This document shows positions 1 through 8,265 of a stretch of DNA of 46,207 nt, in pieces. How positions within the stretch are numbered: the first letter of the stretch is position 1; every line of letters begins with the position of its first letter. A program made the translations under genes and the position numbers. The notes under the pieces are model-generated. The model was not told the origin of the DNA, made no database searches, and was given only the letters and a program-made list of their open reading frames with translations. Location: contig JAILID010000174.1 of the NCBI GenBank assembly GCA_024695465.1, positions 1-46,207 of the forward strand. The letters run 5' to 3'. This stretch comes from Lachnospiraceae bacterium (GTDB lineage Bacteria > Bacillota > Clostridia > Lachnospirales > Lachnospiraceae).

Positions 1-1
1 A

Positions 2-319
2 GGTGAGCGTCCGGCACTTCCGGAAGGCGTGGAAGCCCCGGCAGAAGGCGAGATGCCTGCGCTTCCGGAAGGCGTGGAAGCCCCGGCGGAAGGTGAGATG
101 CCTGCGCTCCCGGAAGGCGTGGAAGCCCCGGCGGAAGGTGAGCGTCCGGCACTTCCGGAAGGCGTGGAAGCCCCGGCAGAAGGCGAGAGGCCTGCGCTTC
201 CGGAAGGCGTGGAAGCCCCGGCGGAAGGTGAGATGCCTGCGCTTCCGGATGGGATGACGGCGCCCTCTCAAGGACAGATGCCTGCGTTTTCAAACGGAAT
301 GGGAACACCGGGAAATCAT
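2..319 (+). repeat. 45-bp coding tandem repeat, about 7 units
   Basis: Units start at 2, 47, 92, 137 and 182 and are nearly identical. Those at 227 and 272 are diverged. Differences between the good copies are mainly an ATG/CGT/AGG change at one Met/Arg position plus silent changes, which suggests recent duplication or gene conversion. Confidence 0.9.
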
Positions 320-322
320 TAA
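2..322 (+). CDS. Tandem-repeat protein, C-terminal fragment
   Basis: This is the 3' end of a gene that begins before the window. The 106 visible residues are five near-identical 15-residue units of the form GVEAPAEGE(M/R)PALPE, followed by two degenerate units (containing TAPSQGQMPAFSNG) and a short tail ending GTPGNH. The sequence is rich in Pro, Glu, Ala and Gly, with no predicted membrane segment or sorting signal at the C-terminus. Because the DNA unit is 45 nt, a multiple of three, other forward frames are also open here; this frame was chosen because it runs through the degenerate units to a stop that is followed by a hairpin. The family is not recognised. Such acidic, Pro-rich repeats often form extended linkers or surface stalks, but that is inference only. 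Confidence 0.65.
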   Translation, partial: GERPALPEGVEAPAEGEMPALPEGVEAPAEGEMPALPEGVEAPAEGERPALPEGVEAPAEGERPALPEGVEAPAEGEMPALPDGMTAPSQGQMPAFSNGMGTPGNH

Positions 323-343
323 GAAATAGTCGAGAAGAGTACT

Positions 344-372
344 GCGCCGGGCGGCTATAGGCCCGGCGCTTT
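344..372 (+). terminator. Possible terminator after the repeat protein
   Basis: A 9-bp perfect GC-rich stem (GCGCCGGGC with GCCCGGCGC, 8-nt loop) lies 22 nt after the stop codon. The following T-run is only three bases, so termination may be weak or factor-assisted. Confidence 0.5.
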
Positions 373-377
373 GCGCG

Positions 378-504
378 TTGCCAAGTGTACATGCGTCCTG
401 GCCTGCCGCGAAGTTATGATATTGCCCGCCGGATTGCTTCGCGCTCCCGCGCCGCTGCAAAAATTCGCAATCCGGGCTGTCGCCCTACTTGCTCATTTTT
501 GTTA
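378..504 (+). repeat. Dispersed intergenic repeat, copy 1
   Basis: It shares a core with copies near 2479, 25842 and 45977: TATGATATTGCCCGCCGGA, then a hairpin whose arms here are GGATTGC and GCAATCC. The upstream part (AAGTGTACATGCGTCCTGGC) matches the lead-in of the 25842 copy. The second conserved hairpin is not recognisable here; the long palindrome at 505-567 follows instead. Confidence 0.7.
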
Positions 505-567
505 GGTTGTCAAGCGTATATGCGTCCTGGCAGGCTAGCCTGCCAGGACGCATATACGCTGACAACC
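505..567. repeat. Near-perfect 63-nt palindrome
   Basis: The left arm from GGTTGTCAAGCGTATATGCG onward pairs with the right arm ending CGCATATACGCTGACAACC. The only defect is one unpaired A, and the centre is CTAG. The left arm resembles the lead-in of the dispersed repeat (GGTTGTCAAGTGTCC at 25848), so this looks like two such lead-ins meeting head to head. Confidence 0.85.
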
Positions 568-575
568 ATTGTCAT

Positions 576-607
576 AAAAAAACGGACAGCCGCATAGCAG
601 CTGTCCG
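576..607 (-). terminator. Intrinsic terminator of the ferredoxin gene
   Basis: Read on the minus strand, an 8-bp stem (CGGACAGC with GCTGTCCG) is followed directly by seven T residues, 17 nt after the ferredoxin stop codon. Confidence 0.85.
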
Positions 608-623
608 ATCTTTATGTTTGTTT

Positions 624-809
<186 letters not shown>

Positions 810-814
810 TTATG

Positions 815-830
815 ATAAACAAATGTTTAT
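815..830. promoter_or_regulatory. AT-rich palindrome in the ferredoxin leader
   Basis: ATAAAC-AAAT-GTTTAT lies between the predicted transcription start (about 840) and the ribosome site. It could be an operator or a small leader hairpin. Function is unknown. Confidence 0.3.
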
Positions 831-846
831 TCATCCTTACATGAAT

Positions 847-876
847 ATTGTATCCCCTGAAAGTCTTGTTAGCCAA
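847..876 (-). promoter_or_regulatory. Promoter of the ferredoxin gene
   Basis: On the minus strand: TTGGCT, an 18-nt spacer, then TACAAT. Both boxes are near sigma-A consensus and the start would fall about 45 nt before the ATG. Confidence 0.55.
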
Positions 877-1043
877 TACAAATTTATTGAGGGAATGTGT
901 AAAATAAGGTGCATTTGGTTAGATATGTCTAATTGGTTGGCTGCGTGAATACATGAATGGCAGAAAAATGCCCTGGCAGATGCCGCTGGGCTGATAATCT
1001 TTATCCGCAGCTTATTTGCTGAAAGGGCTGCGGGAAGGTTTGC

Positions 1044-1072
1044 TTTACCTTTTGTTCGAGATGTGGTATGAT
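1044..1072 (+). promoter_or_regulatory. Promoter of mecA
   Basis: TTTACC, a 17-nt spacer, then TATGAT. Transcription would start near 1079, giving a leader of about 70 nt. Confidence 0.6.
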
Positions 1073-1147
1073 TTCGATGAAACCGGAAATTCAAAGATAT
1101 CAAAGTTTTATAAAGTTAAGAAAAGCCGAAAGGGCTGTTGGTGAAAG

Positions 1148-1921
1148 ATGAAGATAGAAAAGATAAATGATGATCAGATTCGCTGTACCCTGACGATGGA
1201 GGATTTGGCGGAACGCGAAATTCGAATTCATGAACTGGCTTATGGGACGGAGAAAGCCCGGAATTTGTTCCGGGATATGATTGAGGAAGCTTATCGACAG
1301 TTTGGGTTTACTGTAGATAATGTCCCGATTATGATCGAAGCGGTTCCTTTCTCGAACGAAGGCCTGGTTCTGGTTATTACGAAGGTCGAAAATCCGGAAG
1401 AACTGGATACCAGATATTCGAAATTTACGGAGATTTCCGGAGGAAATGCTGACCGTTTTTCAGATGTGACAGGAGCAGATGACGTTATTGATCTGATCCA
1501 CCGCCTGTATGAGGCCAGAAAAAAAGCTTCGGGATCGTCCCGCCGCGCGGTAAAAGAGAGCACGGATGAACTGAAGGAAGAAAAGAGGGAAGAAAAGAAG
1601 GAAGAAAAGGAGGAAAAATCAGTTGACCTGGTCAAGATGTTTTCTTTTAAAGGGATTGACGAGGTCATAAGGGCTGCGGCATCCGTCGCCGGAATTTTCA
1701 GGGGGGAAAGTTCGTTGTACCGCCTGCGAAAAAACGGGGAATACCTTCTGATCGTTCATAAGGGGGAGAGTACGCCGGAGGATTACAACAGGGTATGCAA
1801 TATTCTCTCGGAATATGGGCAGACCCGAAAGCATACGGCGGCGTTCGAAGCTCATCTGGCGGAACAGGAGGAGCCGGTCCTCGAGGAAACGGCGATTTCA
1901 AAGCTGAATAGTCTTTTATAA
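1148..1921 (+). CDS. mecA: Adaptor protein MecA
   Basis: MecA-family adaptors deliver substrates to the ClpCP protease and trigger ClpC hexamer assembly; in Bacillus the known target is the competence regulator ComK. The 257-residue protein begins MKIEKINDDQIRCTLTMEDL, the typical MecA N-terminal substrate-binding domain (about residues 1-85). A highly charged Lys/Glu linker follows (about 130-160). The C-terminal ClpC-binding domain covers about 160-250, with the family pattern of an aromatic SLYR-x-NGEYLL strand region and a conserved EYG near residue 220. Length and architecture fit Firmicutes MecA. It appears monocistronic with its own promoter. No comK or clpC is in the window, so its substrates here are unknown. 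Confidence 0.88.
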   Translation: MKIEKINDDQIRCTLTMEDLAEREIRIHELAYGTEKARNLFRDMIEEAYRQFGFTVDNVPIMIEAVPFSNEGLVLVITKVENPEELDTRYSKFTEISGGNADRFSDVTGADDVIDLIHRLYEARKKASGSSRRAVKESTDELKEEKREEKKEEKEEKSVDLVKMFSFKGIDEVIRAAASVAGIFRGESSLYRLRKNGEYLLIVHKGESTPEDYNRVCNILSEYGQTRKHTAAFEAHLAEQEEPVLEETAISKLNSLL

Positions 1922-2025
1922 GAGACAATGTTCATTTTTTGTGATAAAAAAGAAATGCGTTCTGACATTATTGCAACGAAAATGAGGATTTTTAAGCACT
2001 ATACGAACTTCTTGGGACAAATCCG

Positions 2026-2054
2026 TTGACGGAGGATTCGAAAAAAGAGATAAT
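2026..2054 (+). promoter_or_regulatory. Orphan promoter in the mecA-GH18 gap
   Basis: TTGACG, a 17-nt spacer, then GATAAT. There is no gene between it and the terminator at 2359-2393, so it would make a short RNA of about 330 nt. Confidence 0.5.
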
Positions 2055-2060
2055 TACGGC

Positions 2061-2393
2061 GAAGAAGCTTCTTACGGACGTTGTATTGTTCCGTTACCCG
2101 TTTATATAGTGTCCTTTGTCGAAACTCTCATAACAAAAGGACCGATTGAATCCTTAAAAGTGAGACGGAAGGGGGAATGCCTGATTTCGTAAAATCGTTG
2201 CAAATTAACATTGGTGCTTAGTGTCTGCAAAAGGTTCACGCAAGTACCCGATGGAGAAGAAGAACATTGTCTTAAAAAAATAGGAAAAAATATTCGGCTG
2301 TGGACGGCAGTGCATGGCCGGGTAGAATAAGGTATTTCTGTTTATATTCTACAGACATGGCATGCCCGCCTTTGGCGGCGCATGCCTTTTTTT
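2061..2393 (+). ncRNA. Candidate small RNA of unknown family
   Basis: It is defined only by the promoter at 2026-2054 and the terminator at 2359-2393. It contains hairpins at 2110-2143 and about 2323-2354. No known RNA family is recognised. An alternative is that the structured block at 1998-2116 is itself the functional RNA; it overlaps the promoter, so only one of the two readings can be fully right. Confidence 0.35.
2359..2393 (+). terminator. Intrinsic terminator
   Basis: A 12-bp stem (GGCATGC-CCGCC with GGCGG-c-GCATGCC, one bulged C, TTT loop) is followed by seven T residues. Confidence 0.85.
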
Positions 2394-2478
2394 GCGATGC
2401 TGCCGCAGCGGCTTTTCATTTTCTCGGCTTATAGGGCACGCCTGAAGCCCCGGCATGGCATATCCGGCGCCGCGCCGC

Positions 2479-2535
2479 TATGTTATTGCCTGCCGGACGC
2501 TTGCCGCTCACGCAATCCTTAATAAAAAACTCATG
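2479..2535 (+). repeat. Dispersed intergenic repeat, copy 2
   Basis: The core TATGTTATTGCCTGCCGGA is followed by CGCAATCCTTAATAAAAAAC and TCATG, closely matching the 25881 copy. It lies just upstream of the GH18 promoter. Confidence 0.7.
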
Positions 2536-2543
2536 AAGGATTC

Positions 2544-2572
2544 TTTACGAAATGAAAGATTAATGATACAAT
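2544..2572 (+). promoter_or_regulatory. Promoter of the GH18 gene
   Basis: TTTACG, a 17-nt spacer, then TACAAT, placed 28 nt before the ATG. Confidence 0.6.
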
Positions 2573-2600
2573 AGCAGCAAGATTATAATAAGGAACCTGT

Positions 2601-4322
2601 ATGAAGAAAAAAAAGTCACCGGTGCTGTCCGTGCTCATGGCAGCCGCTGTTGTGGGGATTCTGGGATTGATCTGGTTTGCGGCAGATCATTACAGACCGA
2701 CAAAAGAAAGAATGGATCCAAATACATATTTTGGTATAGAAAGCGAGAACGCGGCGGCCCTGATTACGGACAATGGCGTTTCGGAGCTTTCGGGAATGAA
2801 GATCGGGGAAAAACTATATCTTCCGGCTTCAGTTGTGGGCAGGGACATATGTCCTGCTATATTTTTTGACGAGGCGGAAGATAAGCTGATTGTAACGACT
2901 CCTGAAGCCCTGGAGACCTACGATGCATCCAGGAAAGACATTGTTCATCGGGATGGCGGAGAGGTCTATATCGCGCTTGAATTTGTTCAGAAGTACGCGG
3001 AAGCGGAATGGTCTGTTTGGGGAAATCCGGACCGCGTTCTGGTGCGCACTGATTTTTCCTATATGGCGGTAAATGCGGCGTATGACGCTCCGATCCGCTA
3101 TCGGGCCGGGATCAAAAGTCCGGTTATCAGCGACGTCTGTACCGGACAGATGCTCCAGAATCTGGAGCTTGGAATTGATGGGTCGCGCCTTCTGAAGAAG
3201 ATAGACGGCTGGACCTATGTGAGAACCTCCAACGGATATTCGGGCTATATAGAAGACCGCTTCCTGGACGGAGAGAACTATCCCGTTGAAGAGACGCACG
3301 AGCAGGTGTCAAAGCCATATGAACATAGGCTCATCGAAGGCGGCGTGAACCTGATTTTTCATCAGACCGGAAACGAAGCGTCCAATAAGGCGCTGGGAAA
3401 ATCGATCTCGGGTATGACGGGAATGAACGTGATTGCTCCGACCTGGATTTTTCTGGATGATGCGGATGGAAGCATGAGTTCGATCGCATCCGCCGATTAT
3501 GTGAAAACGGCTCATGAAGCGGGGCTGTTTGTCTGGGCGGTCGCCAATGATTTTGACGGAGAGGTTAATTCTTCCGATATAACGGCAGAAATGCTCTCGT
3601 CGGGCAGCGCGCGGACAGCCGCCATTGAACGGATCACAGACGAGCTTCTCCGCGTCGGCGCGGACGGTATCTGTCTGGATTTCGAGAAGATCACTTCTTC
3701 CTCGGCAGTCTGCTATCTTGAGTTTATCAGAGAGCTTTCTGTTGAGACCCAGAAAAACGGACTTGTGCTTTCCATATGCAACTTCGTTCCGACTTATACC
3801 GCTTACTATAACCGGAAGGAGCAGGCCCGGGTAGCGGACTACATTATCTGCATGTGTTACGACGAGCATACCAGCGGATCCGAGACGGCGGGATCGGTTG
3901 CGTCCCTTCCTTTTGTGAGACAGGGGATCCGGGATACGCTGAAGGAAGTTCCTGCGGAACAGGTTATCGCGGCGATCCCGTTTTTTACAAGGCTTTGGAC
4001 AACCTCAGATACCGGGGGACTGAAATCCCGGGCGATGAGTATGAACGAAGCGTCCGCTTTTGTGCTGGAAAACGCTATGAATAAGGTTTGGGATGAAGAG
4101 ACCGGACAATGGTACGCCAGCGGGAAGGGAATTGAAGGGACTTTTGAAATATGGCTGGAGGATATGGATTCCCTGAATGAAAAATTGCGGGTTGTGTCCG
4201 AAGAAAAGATTGCCGGAGCGGCGGCGTGGAAGCTGGGCCTGCAGTCGGAATCTGTATGGACGCTCTTTGAAGGGAAAAACTTTTATCAGAAGATTTCCGT
4301 GAGCGGGAACGCTCCGGGATAA
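2601..4322 (+). CDS. Membrane-anchored GH18-family glycosidase with SH3-like domain
   Basis: Probably acts outside the membrane on peptidoglycan or another N-acetylglucosamine polymer. The 573-residue protein starts with a Lys-rich stretch and one hydrophobic segment (about 8-27) that serves as an uncleaved anchor or signal peptide. Residues about 40-150 resemble a copper-amine-oxidase-like N-terminal domain found in clostridial wall proteins. Residues about 160-212 look like a bacterial SH3 domain (GWTYVRTSNGYSGYIEDRFL). The rest is a glycoside hydrolase 18 barrel with the catalytic signature DGICLDFE near residue 354; the final Glu is the catalytic acid. The architecture resembles YaaH/YdhD-type spore or wall enzymes. 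An AAGGA ribosome site precedes the ATG. The true substrate is not shown by the sequence. Confidence 0.85.
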   Translation: MKKKKSPVLSVLMAAAVVGILGLIWFAADHYRPTKERMDPNTYFGIESENAAALITDNGVSELSGMKIGEKLYLPASVVGRDICPAIFFDEAEDKLIVTTPEALETYDASRKDIVHRDGGEVYIALEFVQKYAEAEWSVWGNPDRVLVRTDFSYMAVNAAYDAPIRYRAGIKSPVISDVCTGQMLQNLELGIDGSRLLKKIDGWTYVRTSNGYSGYIEDRFLDGENYPVEETHEQVSKPYEHRLIEGGVNLIFHQTGNEASNKALGKSISGMTGMNVIAPTWIFLDDADGSMSSIASADYVKTAHEAGLFVWAVANDFDGEVNSSDITAEMLSSGSARTAAIERITDELLRVGADGICLDFEKITSSSAVCYLEFIRELSVETQKNGLVLSICNFVPTYTAYYNRKEQARVADYIICMCYDEHTSGSETAGSVASLPFVRQGIRDTLKEVPAEQVIAAIPFFTRLWTTSDTGGLKSRAMSMNEASAFVLENAMNKVWDEETGQWYASGKGIEGTFEIWLEDMDSLNEKLRVVSEEKIAGAAAWKLGLQSESVWTLFEGKNFYQKISVSGNAPG

Positions 4323-4474
4323 AATTTCAGTCAGATGTACGTATTGTCAGGACGGAAAGGCCGGACGAAGACATACAAAAGCAGCTGTTCATCACTCTGC
4401 GGAAACGGGAAGGCGGACGGTTGTTATAGAATCATTTGCAACATTGAAAAGTGCAGTCAGGGAGGAGTTTTGCC

Positions 4475-5557
4475 ATGTATGATGAGCAGAGTTTCAAAAC
4501 ATCTCGCAAAGGTTTTGAAAAAAGCGAGGTAATCAGTTATCTGGAGGAGAAGGATCAGGAGTATGCAGACCGTATCTCGCAGCTCGAACAGATTATCCGC
4601 GATAAGGATCATGAAATCGAGGAGCTGAACGCCCGAGTTTCCAGAAGAAATTCAAAAATTGATGATCTGGAAAATGAGATCGAAAAAAAATACAGAAAGT
4701 ATGTTGAGAAGTACGAGCAGATCGGAGAGCTCGTTTACGATTCCCGGGTAAGGGCGGATGAGATTCTCGCCAAGGCAAACGCCGAGGCTGAGGCCCGTCT
4801 GGTTGAAAGCCGAAAGCTGGTTACGGACGCGGAAGAGGAAGCGGCTGCGAAGGAAGAGGAAACCAAACGCATGATTGCCGCTTCCGAGGATGAGATTGCT
4901 AAAAATGAAGAGAAGAGCCGCCGTATCATAGCGGCCGGACAGGAAGAAAGCCGCAGAATTATCGCTCATGCCAAGGAGGAGGCAGAAAGTATCGTCCTTT
5001 CCGGACGCAAGCAGTATGCCGGCATCCTTAAGGACGCTGATTCTGAGGCAAGACGTGTCCGCAACGTGGCGGATTCCGATGTTCGATCGGCGCTGGCTGA
5101 CGGACAGGGACGTTATGATGAAATGAAGAGCGAGATCAGCAAACTGGCCGATCTGATCAAGATGGTTGAGAAACGTTTTTCCGCATCCTGCCAGGGAACG
5201 CTCAATCTTTTTGCGGAAATGCCGGATTACATAAACAGCGAAGTTATGCCTGTTGAGAAGCCGGCATTTACGGAACCGAAAAAACTTGCTGAACCGGTCA
5301 TGCCTCTTGCCGAAGAAGATGAAGATTATGACGAGGATCTGGAAGAGTCCGCGTTTGAGGATTCCCCGCTCGTCTCGGCGACGATGACCTTCGACGACGC
5401 GTTCCAGGCCCAGCTTCCCCCGCTGCCGGAAGAGACAAAAGAAGCGGAGACGACCAGGGACCAGAAGATGGCCGCTTTTGAGTCCCAGCTGGCCAAAGCA
5501 TCTTACGGTGAGGACGGCCAGTTCCGCCTTCCCGGTGAAGAGCAGGCAAAACGCTGA
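4475..5557 (+). CDS. DivIVA-like coiled-coil protein
   Basis: Likely a membrane-curvature or cell-pole/septum organising protein, by similarity to the DivIVA N-terminus: the first 30 residues (FKTSRKGFEKSEVISYLEE) match the DivIVA lipid-binding pattern of an aromatic, a basic residue, then E-V-x-x-FL. A long coiled coil runs from about residue 20 to 220, with heptads rich in Glu, Lys, Ala and Arg. An acidic, Pro-containing tail follows (about 265-355). The length of 360 residues is longer than classical DivIVA (about 160-230). The start at 4475 was preferred over an in-frame ATG eight codons earlier because GGAGG sits 9 nt before it. It precedes upp by 80 nt. Which division or growth protein it recruits cannot be told from sequence. 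Confidence 0.7.
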   Translation: MYDEQSFKTSRKGFEKSEVISYLEEKDQEYADRISQLEQIIRDKDHEIEELNARVSRRNSKIDDLENEIEKKYRKYVEKYEQIGELVYDSRVRADEILAKANAEAEARLVESRKLVTDAEEEAAAKEEETKRMIAASEDEIAKNEEKSRRIIAAGQEESRRIIAHAKEEAESIVLSGRKQYAGILKDADSEARRVRNVADSDVRSALADGQGRYDEMKSEISKLADLIKMVEKRFSASCQGTLNLFAEMPDYINSEVMPVEKPAFTEPKKLAEPVMPLAEEDEDYDEDLEESAFEDSPLVSATMTFDDAFQAQLPPLPEETKEAETTRDQKMAAFESQLAKASYGEDGQFRLPGEEQAKR

Positions 5558-5637
5558 CCGCTGTCGGACGCATGGATTGGCAACACGGGCATTGCCCATT
5601 TTAAAATGATAGTTTGATTATATGTGAGGAGGCAATT

Positions 5638-6267
5638 ATGGGAAAGACAGTTATTATGGATCATCCGCTTATCCAGCACAAGATTGGGATTCTCAGAAGC
5701 GTGAATACCGGAACCAGAGACTTCCGGACTCTGGTCAGCGAGATTGCGACTTTGGAATGTTACGAGGCGACGCGGGATCTCGCGTTGGAAGAGTATCCCG
5801 TTGTCACCCCGATGGGCGAGACGATTGGAAAGCGTCTGACCGGTAAGAAACTGGCGATTATTCCGATCCTGCGGGCAGGACTTGGAATGGTAACCGGAAT
5901 GGAAACGCTGCTTCCGGCGGCCAAAGTAGGCCATATCGGTCTTTATCGCGACCCGGAAACGCTTGCCCCTGTTGAATACTATTGCAAGCTTCCTGCGGAT
6001 ATCGGTGACAGAGATGTATTTGTAGTCGATCCCATGCTGGCGACCGGCGGAAGCGCGGTGGACGCGATCTCTCAGCTCAAGGAGCACGGCTGCAAGAATA
6101 TTCGCTTCCTGTGCATTATTGCCGCACCGGAAGGTTTGGCGGTCCTCAAGGAGAAGCATCCGGACGTAGATATTTATGTCGGCGCTCTGGATGACCATCT
6201 GAACGAGATCGGCTATATCGTACCTGGGCTTGGAGACGCGGGCGACAGGATTTTCGGCACCAAATAA
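5638..6267 (+). CDS. upp: Uracil phosphoribosyltransferase
   Basis: Converts uracil and PRPP to UMP in pyrimidine salvage; cytoplasmic. The 209-residue protein matches Upp throughout: [20 protein letters not shown] at the start, the PILRAGLGM flexible-loop region near residues 76-84, the PRPP-binding motif [12 protein letters not shown] around 128-139, and the C-terminal uracil-binding segment ending [20 protein letters not shown] lies 5 nt before the ATG; an in-frame ATG eight codons upstream is not preferred. The next gene, dCMP deaminase, starts 25 nt downstream, so the two pyrimidine enzymes are probably co-transcribed. Confidence 0.97.
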   Translation: MGKTVIMDHPLIQHKIGILRSVNTGTRDFRTLVSEIATLECYEATRDLALEEYPVVTPMGETIGKRLTGKKLAIIPILRAGLGMVTGMETLLPAAKVGHIGLYRDPETLAPVEYYCKLPADIGDRDVFVVDPMLATGGSAVDAISQLKEHGCKNIRFLCIIAAPEGLAVLKEKHPDVDIYVGALDDHLNEIGYIVPGLGDAGDRIFGTK

Positions 6268-6292
6268 TACGGGCTCCGGAGAGGAGGCGCCT

Positions 6293-6781
6293 ATGACTGC
6301 CAAAAGGAAAGATTATCTTACCTGGGATGAATATTTTATGGGAGTCGCTTTTTTAAGCGGCATGCGGTCTAAAGATCCCAACTCGCAGGTGGGTTCCTGC
6401 ATTGTGAGCCAGGACAATAAAATTCTTTCGATGGGCTATAACGGTTTTCCGAAGGGCTGCTCGGACGACGAGTTTCCCTGGGCCCGTGAAGGGGAGGATT
6501 CTCTGGATACGAAATACATATATGTCACCCACAGCGAGCTGAACGCGATCCTGAATTACCGGGGCGGGAGCCTTGAAGGGGCGAAATTGTATGTTTCCCT
6601 GTTTCCTTGTAATGAATGCGCGAAAGCAATCATTCAGGCGGGGATCCGGACAGTGATTTATGACAGCGATAAATATGCGGATACCCCTTCGGTCCGGGCG
6701 TCCAAGAAGATGTTTGACGCAGCGGGGGTCCGCTACTATAAATACATCCATTCAGGCAGAAAGATGACCGTCTTATTATAG
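6293..6781 (+). CDS. Deoxycytidylate (dCMP) deaminase
   Basis: A zinc enzyme of the ComEB/dCMP-deaminase family that converts dCMP to dUMP, feeding dTMP synthesis. The 162-residue protein carries the two zinc-site motifs: the His-x-Glu motif in THSELNA (about residues 82-88) and PCNEC (about 104-108). The upstream part has the conserved DPNSQVGSCIV strand and the GYNGFPKGC segment typical of dCMP deaminases as opposed to cytidine deaminases. A GAGAGGAGG ribosome site lies just before the ATG. It sits between upp and proS in a same-strand run. In Bacillus the comEB homologue is in a competence operon; no competence genes are adjacent here. Confidence 0.92.
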   Translation: MTAKRKDYLTWDEYFMGVAFLSGMRSKDPNSQVGSCIVSQDNKILSMGYNGFPKGCSDDEFPWAREGEDSLDTKYIYVTHSELNAILNYRGGSLEGAKLYVSLFPCNECAKAIIQAGIRTVIYDSDKYADTPSVRASKKMFDAAGVRYYKYIHSGRKMTVLL

Positions 6782-6803
6782 AATGAAAAGAGGATTTTAG
6801 TGT

Positions 6804-8249
6804 ATGGCACAGGAAAAAAAGCTGGTTGAATCTATTACGTCCCGCGACGAAGACTTTGCTCAATGGTATACGGACGTAGTCAAGAAAGCGGAGCTGACGG
6901 GCTACACTTCGGTCAAGGGCTGCATGGTGTTTAAGCCGGCAGGTTACGCGATATGGGAGAATATTCGAAATGAGCTGGATCGACGTTTTAAGGAGACCGG
7001 AGTTGAGAACGTTTATCTCCCGATGTTCATCCCGGAAAGTCTCCTGAATAAAGAGAAGGATCATGTGGAGGGCTTTGCCCCCGAAGTGGCCTGGGTCACC
7101 CATGGCGGACTTGCCGAGCTTCAGGAGCGTATGTGCGTGCGCCCTACATCGGAGACGCTTTTCTGCGATCTCTATCAGAAGGATATCCATTCCTATCGGG
7201 ATCTGCCCAAAATCTACAACCAGTGGTGTTCCGTTGTGCGTTGGGAGAAGACGACCCGTCCCTTCCTCCGGTCAAGAGAATTCCTTTGGCAGGAAGGACA
7301 TACAGCCCATGCGTCGGCTGAGGAGGCTGAGGCTCGTACCGAGCAGATGCTTCATCTGTATGCGGATTTCCTGGAGGACTTCCTGGCTATACCGGTTATC
7401 CGGGGCCGGAAAACGGAAAAAGAAAAATTTGCGGGGGCGGAAGCTACTTATACGATAGAGTCTCTGATGCATGACGGGAAAGCTCTTCAGTCCGGCACAA
7501 GCCATAATTTCGGAGACGGCTTTGCCAGAGCTTTCGGGATACAGTTCGCGGATAAAGACAATCAGCTCAAATATGTACACCAGACCTCCTGGGGGATGAC
7601 GACCCGCCTGATCGGAGCCATCATCATGGTACACGGAGATGATTCCGGCCTGGTTCTTCCGCCCAAGGTCGCTCCGACTCAATGCGTTGTGATTCCGATC
7701 CGCCAGAAGGCTGAAGGGGTCATGGAGAAATCCGAAGAAATCAATACCGCGCTTTTGGCTGCCGGGATCCGCTCGAAAGTCGACGCCTCGGATCGCAGCC
7801 CCGGATGGAAATTCGCGGATCAGGAGATGCGGGGTTTTCCGATGCGCATAGAGATCGGTCCGAAGGATGTCGAACGGGGCGAATGCGTGCTAGTCCGCCG
7901 CGATACCCGGGAAAAGATACAGATACGGATCGAAGACGCGGCTGAGGGAGCGCAAAAGCTGTTGGAAAAGATTCAGAAAGATATGTTTGAACGCGCACTG
8001 GCTTTCCGGGAGGCTCACACCTATACTGCCGAGGACTACGATTCCTTCAGGGACATCGCGGATCATAAGCCGGGATTCATCCGGGCTTTCTGGTGCGGCG
8101 ACGAGGCCTGCGAGGATCAGATCAAGGCGGATACTACCGCAACTTCCCGCTGCATGGCCTTCGGGGACGATGAGGCTCCGGAAGGCTCCCGCTGCGTCTG
8201 CTGCGGCAAGCCGGCGAAAAAGCTTGTGTACTGGGGAAAAGCGTATTGA
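6804..8249 (+). CDS. proS: Prolyl-tRNA synthetase, eukaryote/archaeal-type
   Basis: Charges tRNA-Pro with proline. The 481-residue protein has the class II catalytic core (motif 1 region near residue 65, motif 2 with [20 protein letters not shown] near 140-160, motif 3 later), an anticodon-binding domain (about 285-400), and a C-terminal zinc-binding-type domain with paired cysteines ([21 protein letters not shown]) ending in a conserved Tyr. It lacks the large insertion (INS) editing domain of the bacterial-type ProRS. This ProThrRS/archaeal-like type is widespread in clostridia. The ATG follows an AGAGGA site at a rather long spacing of about 11 nt. The cca gene begins 16 nt after the stop. 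Confidence 0.95.
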   Translation: MAQEKKLVESITSRDEDFAQWYTDVVKKAELTGYTSVKGCMVFKPAGYAIWENIRNELDRRFKETGVENVYLPMFIPESLLNKEKDHVEGFAPEVAWVTHGGLAELQERMCVRPTSETLFCDLYQKDIHSYRDLPKIYNQWCSVVRWEKTTRPFLRSREFLWQEGHTAHASAEEAEARTEQMLHLYADFLEDFLAIPVIRGRKTEKEKFAGAEATYTIESLMHDGKALQSGTSHNFGDGFARAFGIQFADKDNQLKYVHQTSWGMTTRLIGAIIMVHGDDSGLVLPPKVAPTQCVVIPIRQKAEGVMEKSEEINTALLAAGIRSKVDASDRSPGWKFADQEMRGFPMRIEIGPKDVERGECVLVRRDTREKIQIRIEDAAEGAQKLLEKIQKDMFERALAFREAHTYTAEDYDSFRDIADHKPGFIRAFWCGDEACEDQIKADTTATSRCMAFGDDEAPEGSRCVCCGKPAKKLVYWGKAY

Positions 8250-8265
8250 TGGCGGAGGTGAAACT

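Larger units (their letters stand above)
1922..2600. other. Long intergenic region with candidate non-coding RNA
   Basis: No convincing gene was found in these 680 bases. From left to right it holds: a foldable block at 1998-2116 (outer arms CACTATA and TATAGTG, with inner pairings GAAC/GTTT and GGGACAA/TTGTTCC); a sigma-A-like promoter at 2026-2054; a hairpin at 2110-2143 (GTCCTTTGT with ACAAAAGGAC); a hairpin with arms GTAGAATA and TATTCTAC at about 2323-2354; a strong terminator at 2359-2393; a copy of the dispersed repeat at 2479-2535; and the promoter of the next gene at 2544-2572. Two very short reading frames (14 codons at about 2178, 10 codons at about 2252) have no good support. The RNA does not match the tmRNA, RNase P, T-box or common riboswitch motifs that I can recognise. 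Confidence 0.5.

Noticed and set aside
3..257. Open frame of 84 codons overlapping the 45-bp repeats in another frame
   Set aside because: The unit length is a multiple of three and the repeat has no stop in this frame, so it opens by chance; it loses support outside the repeats.
2178..2285. Two tiny reading frames (14 and 10 codons) in the mecA-GH18 gap
   Set aside because: The first has a purine-rich stretch too close to the ATG and the second has no ribosome site; neither has recognisable sequence.
1998..2400. tmRNA, RNase P RNA, T-box or a common riboswitch
   Set aside because: The tag-peptide region, GAGGAAAGTCC-type core, GGGTGGTACCGCG motif and riboswitch cores I know are all absent. 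A 6S-like RNA cannot be excluded but is not supported.
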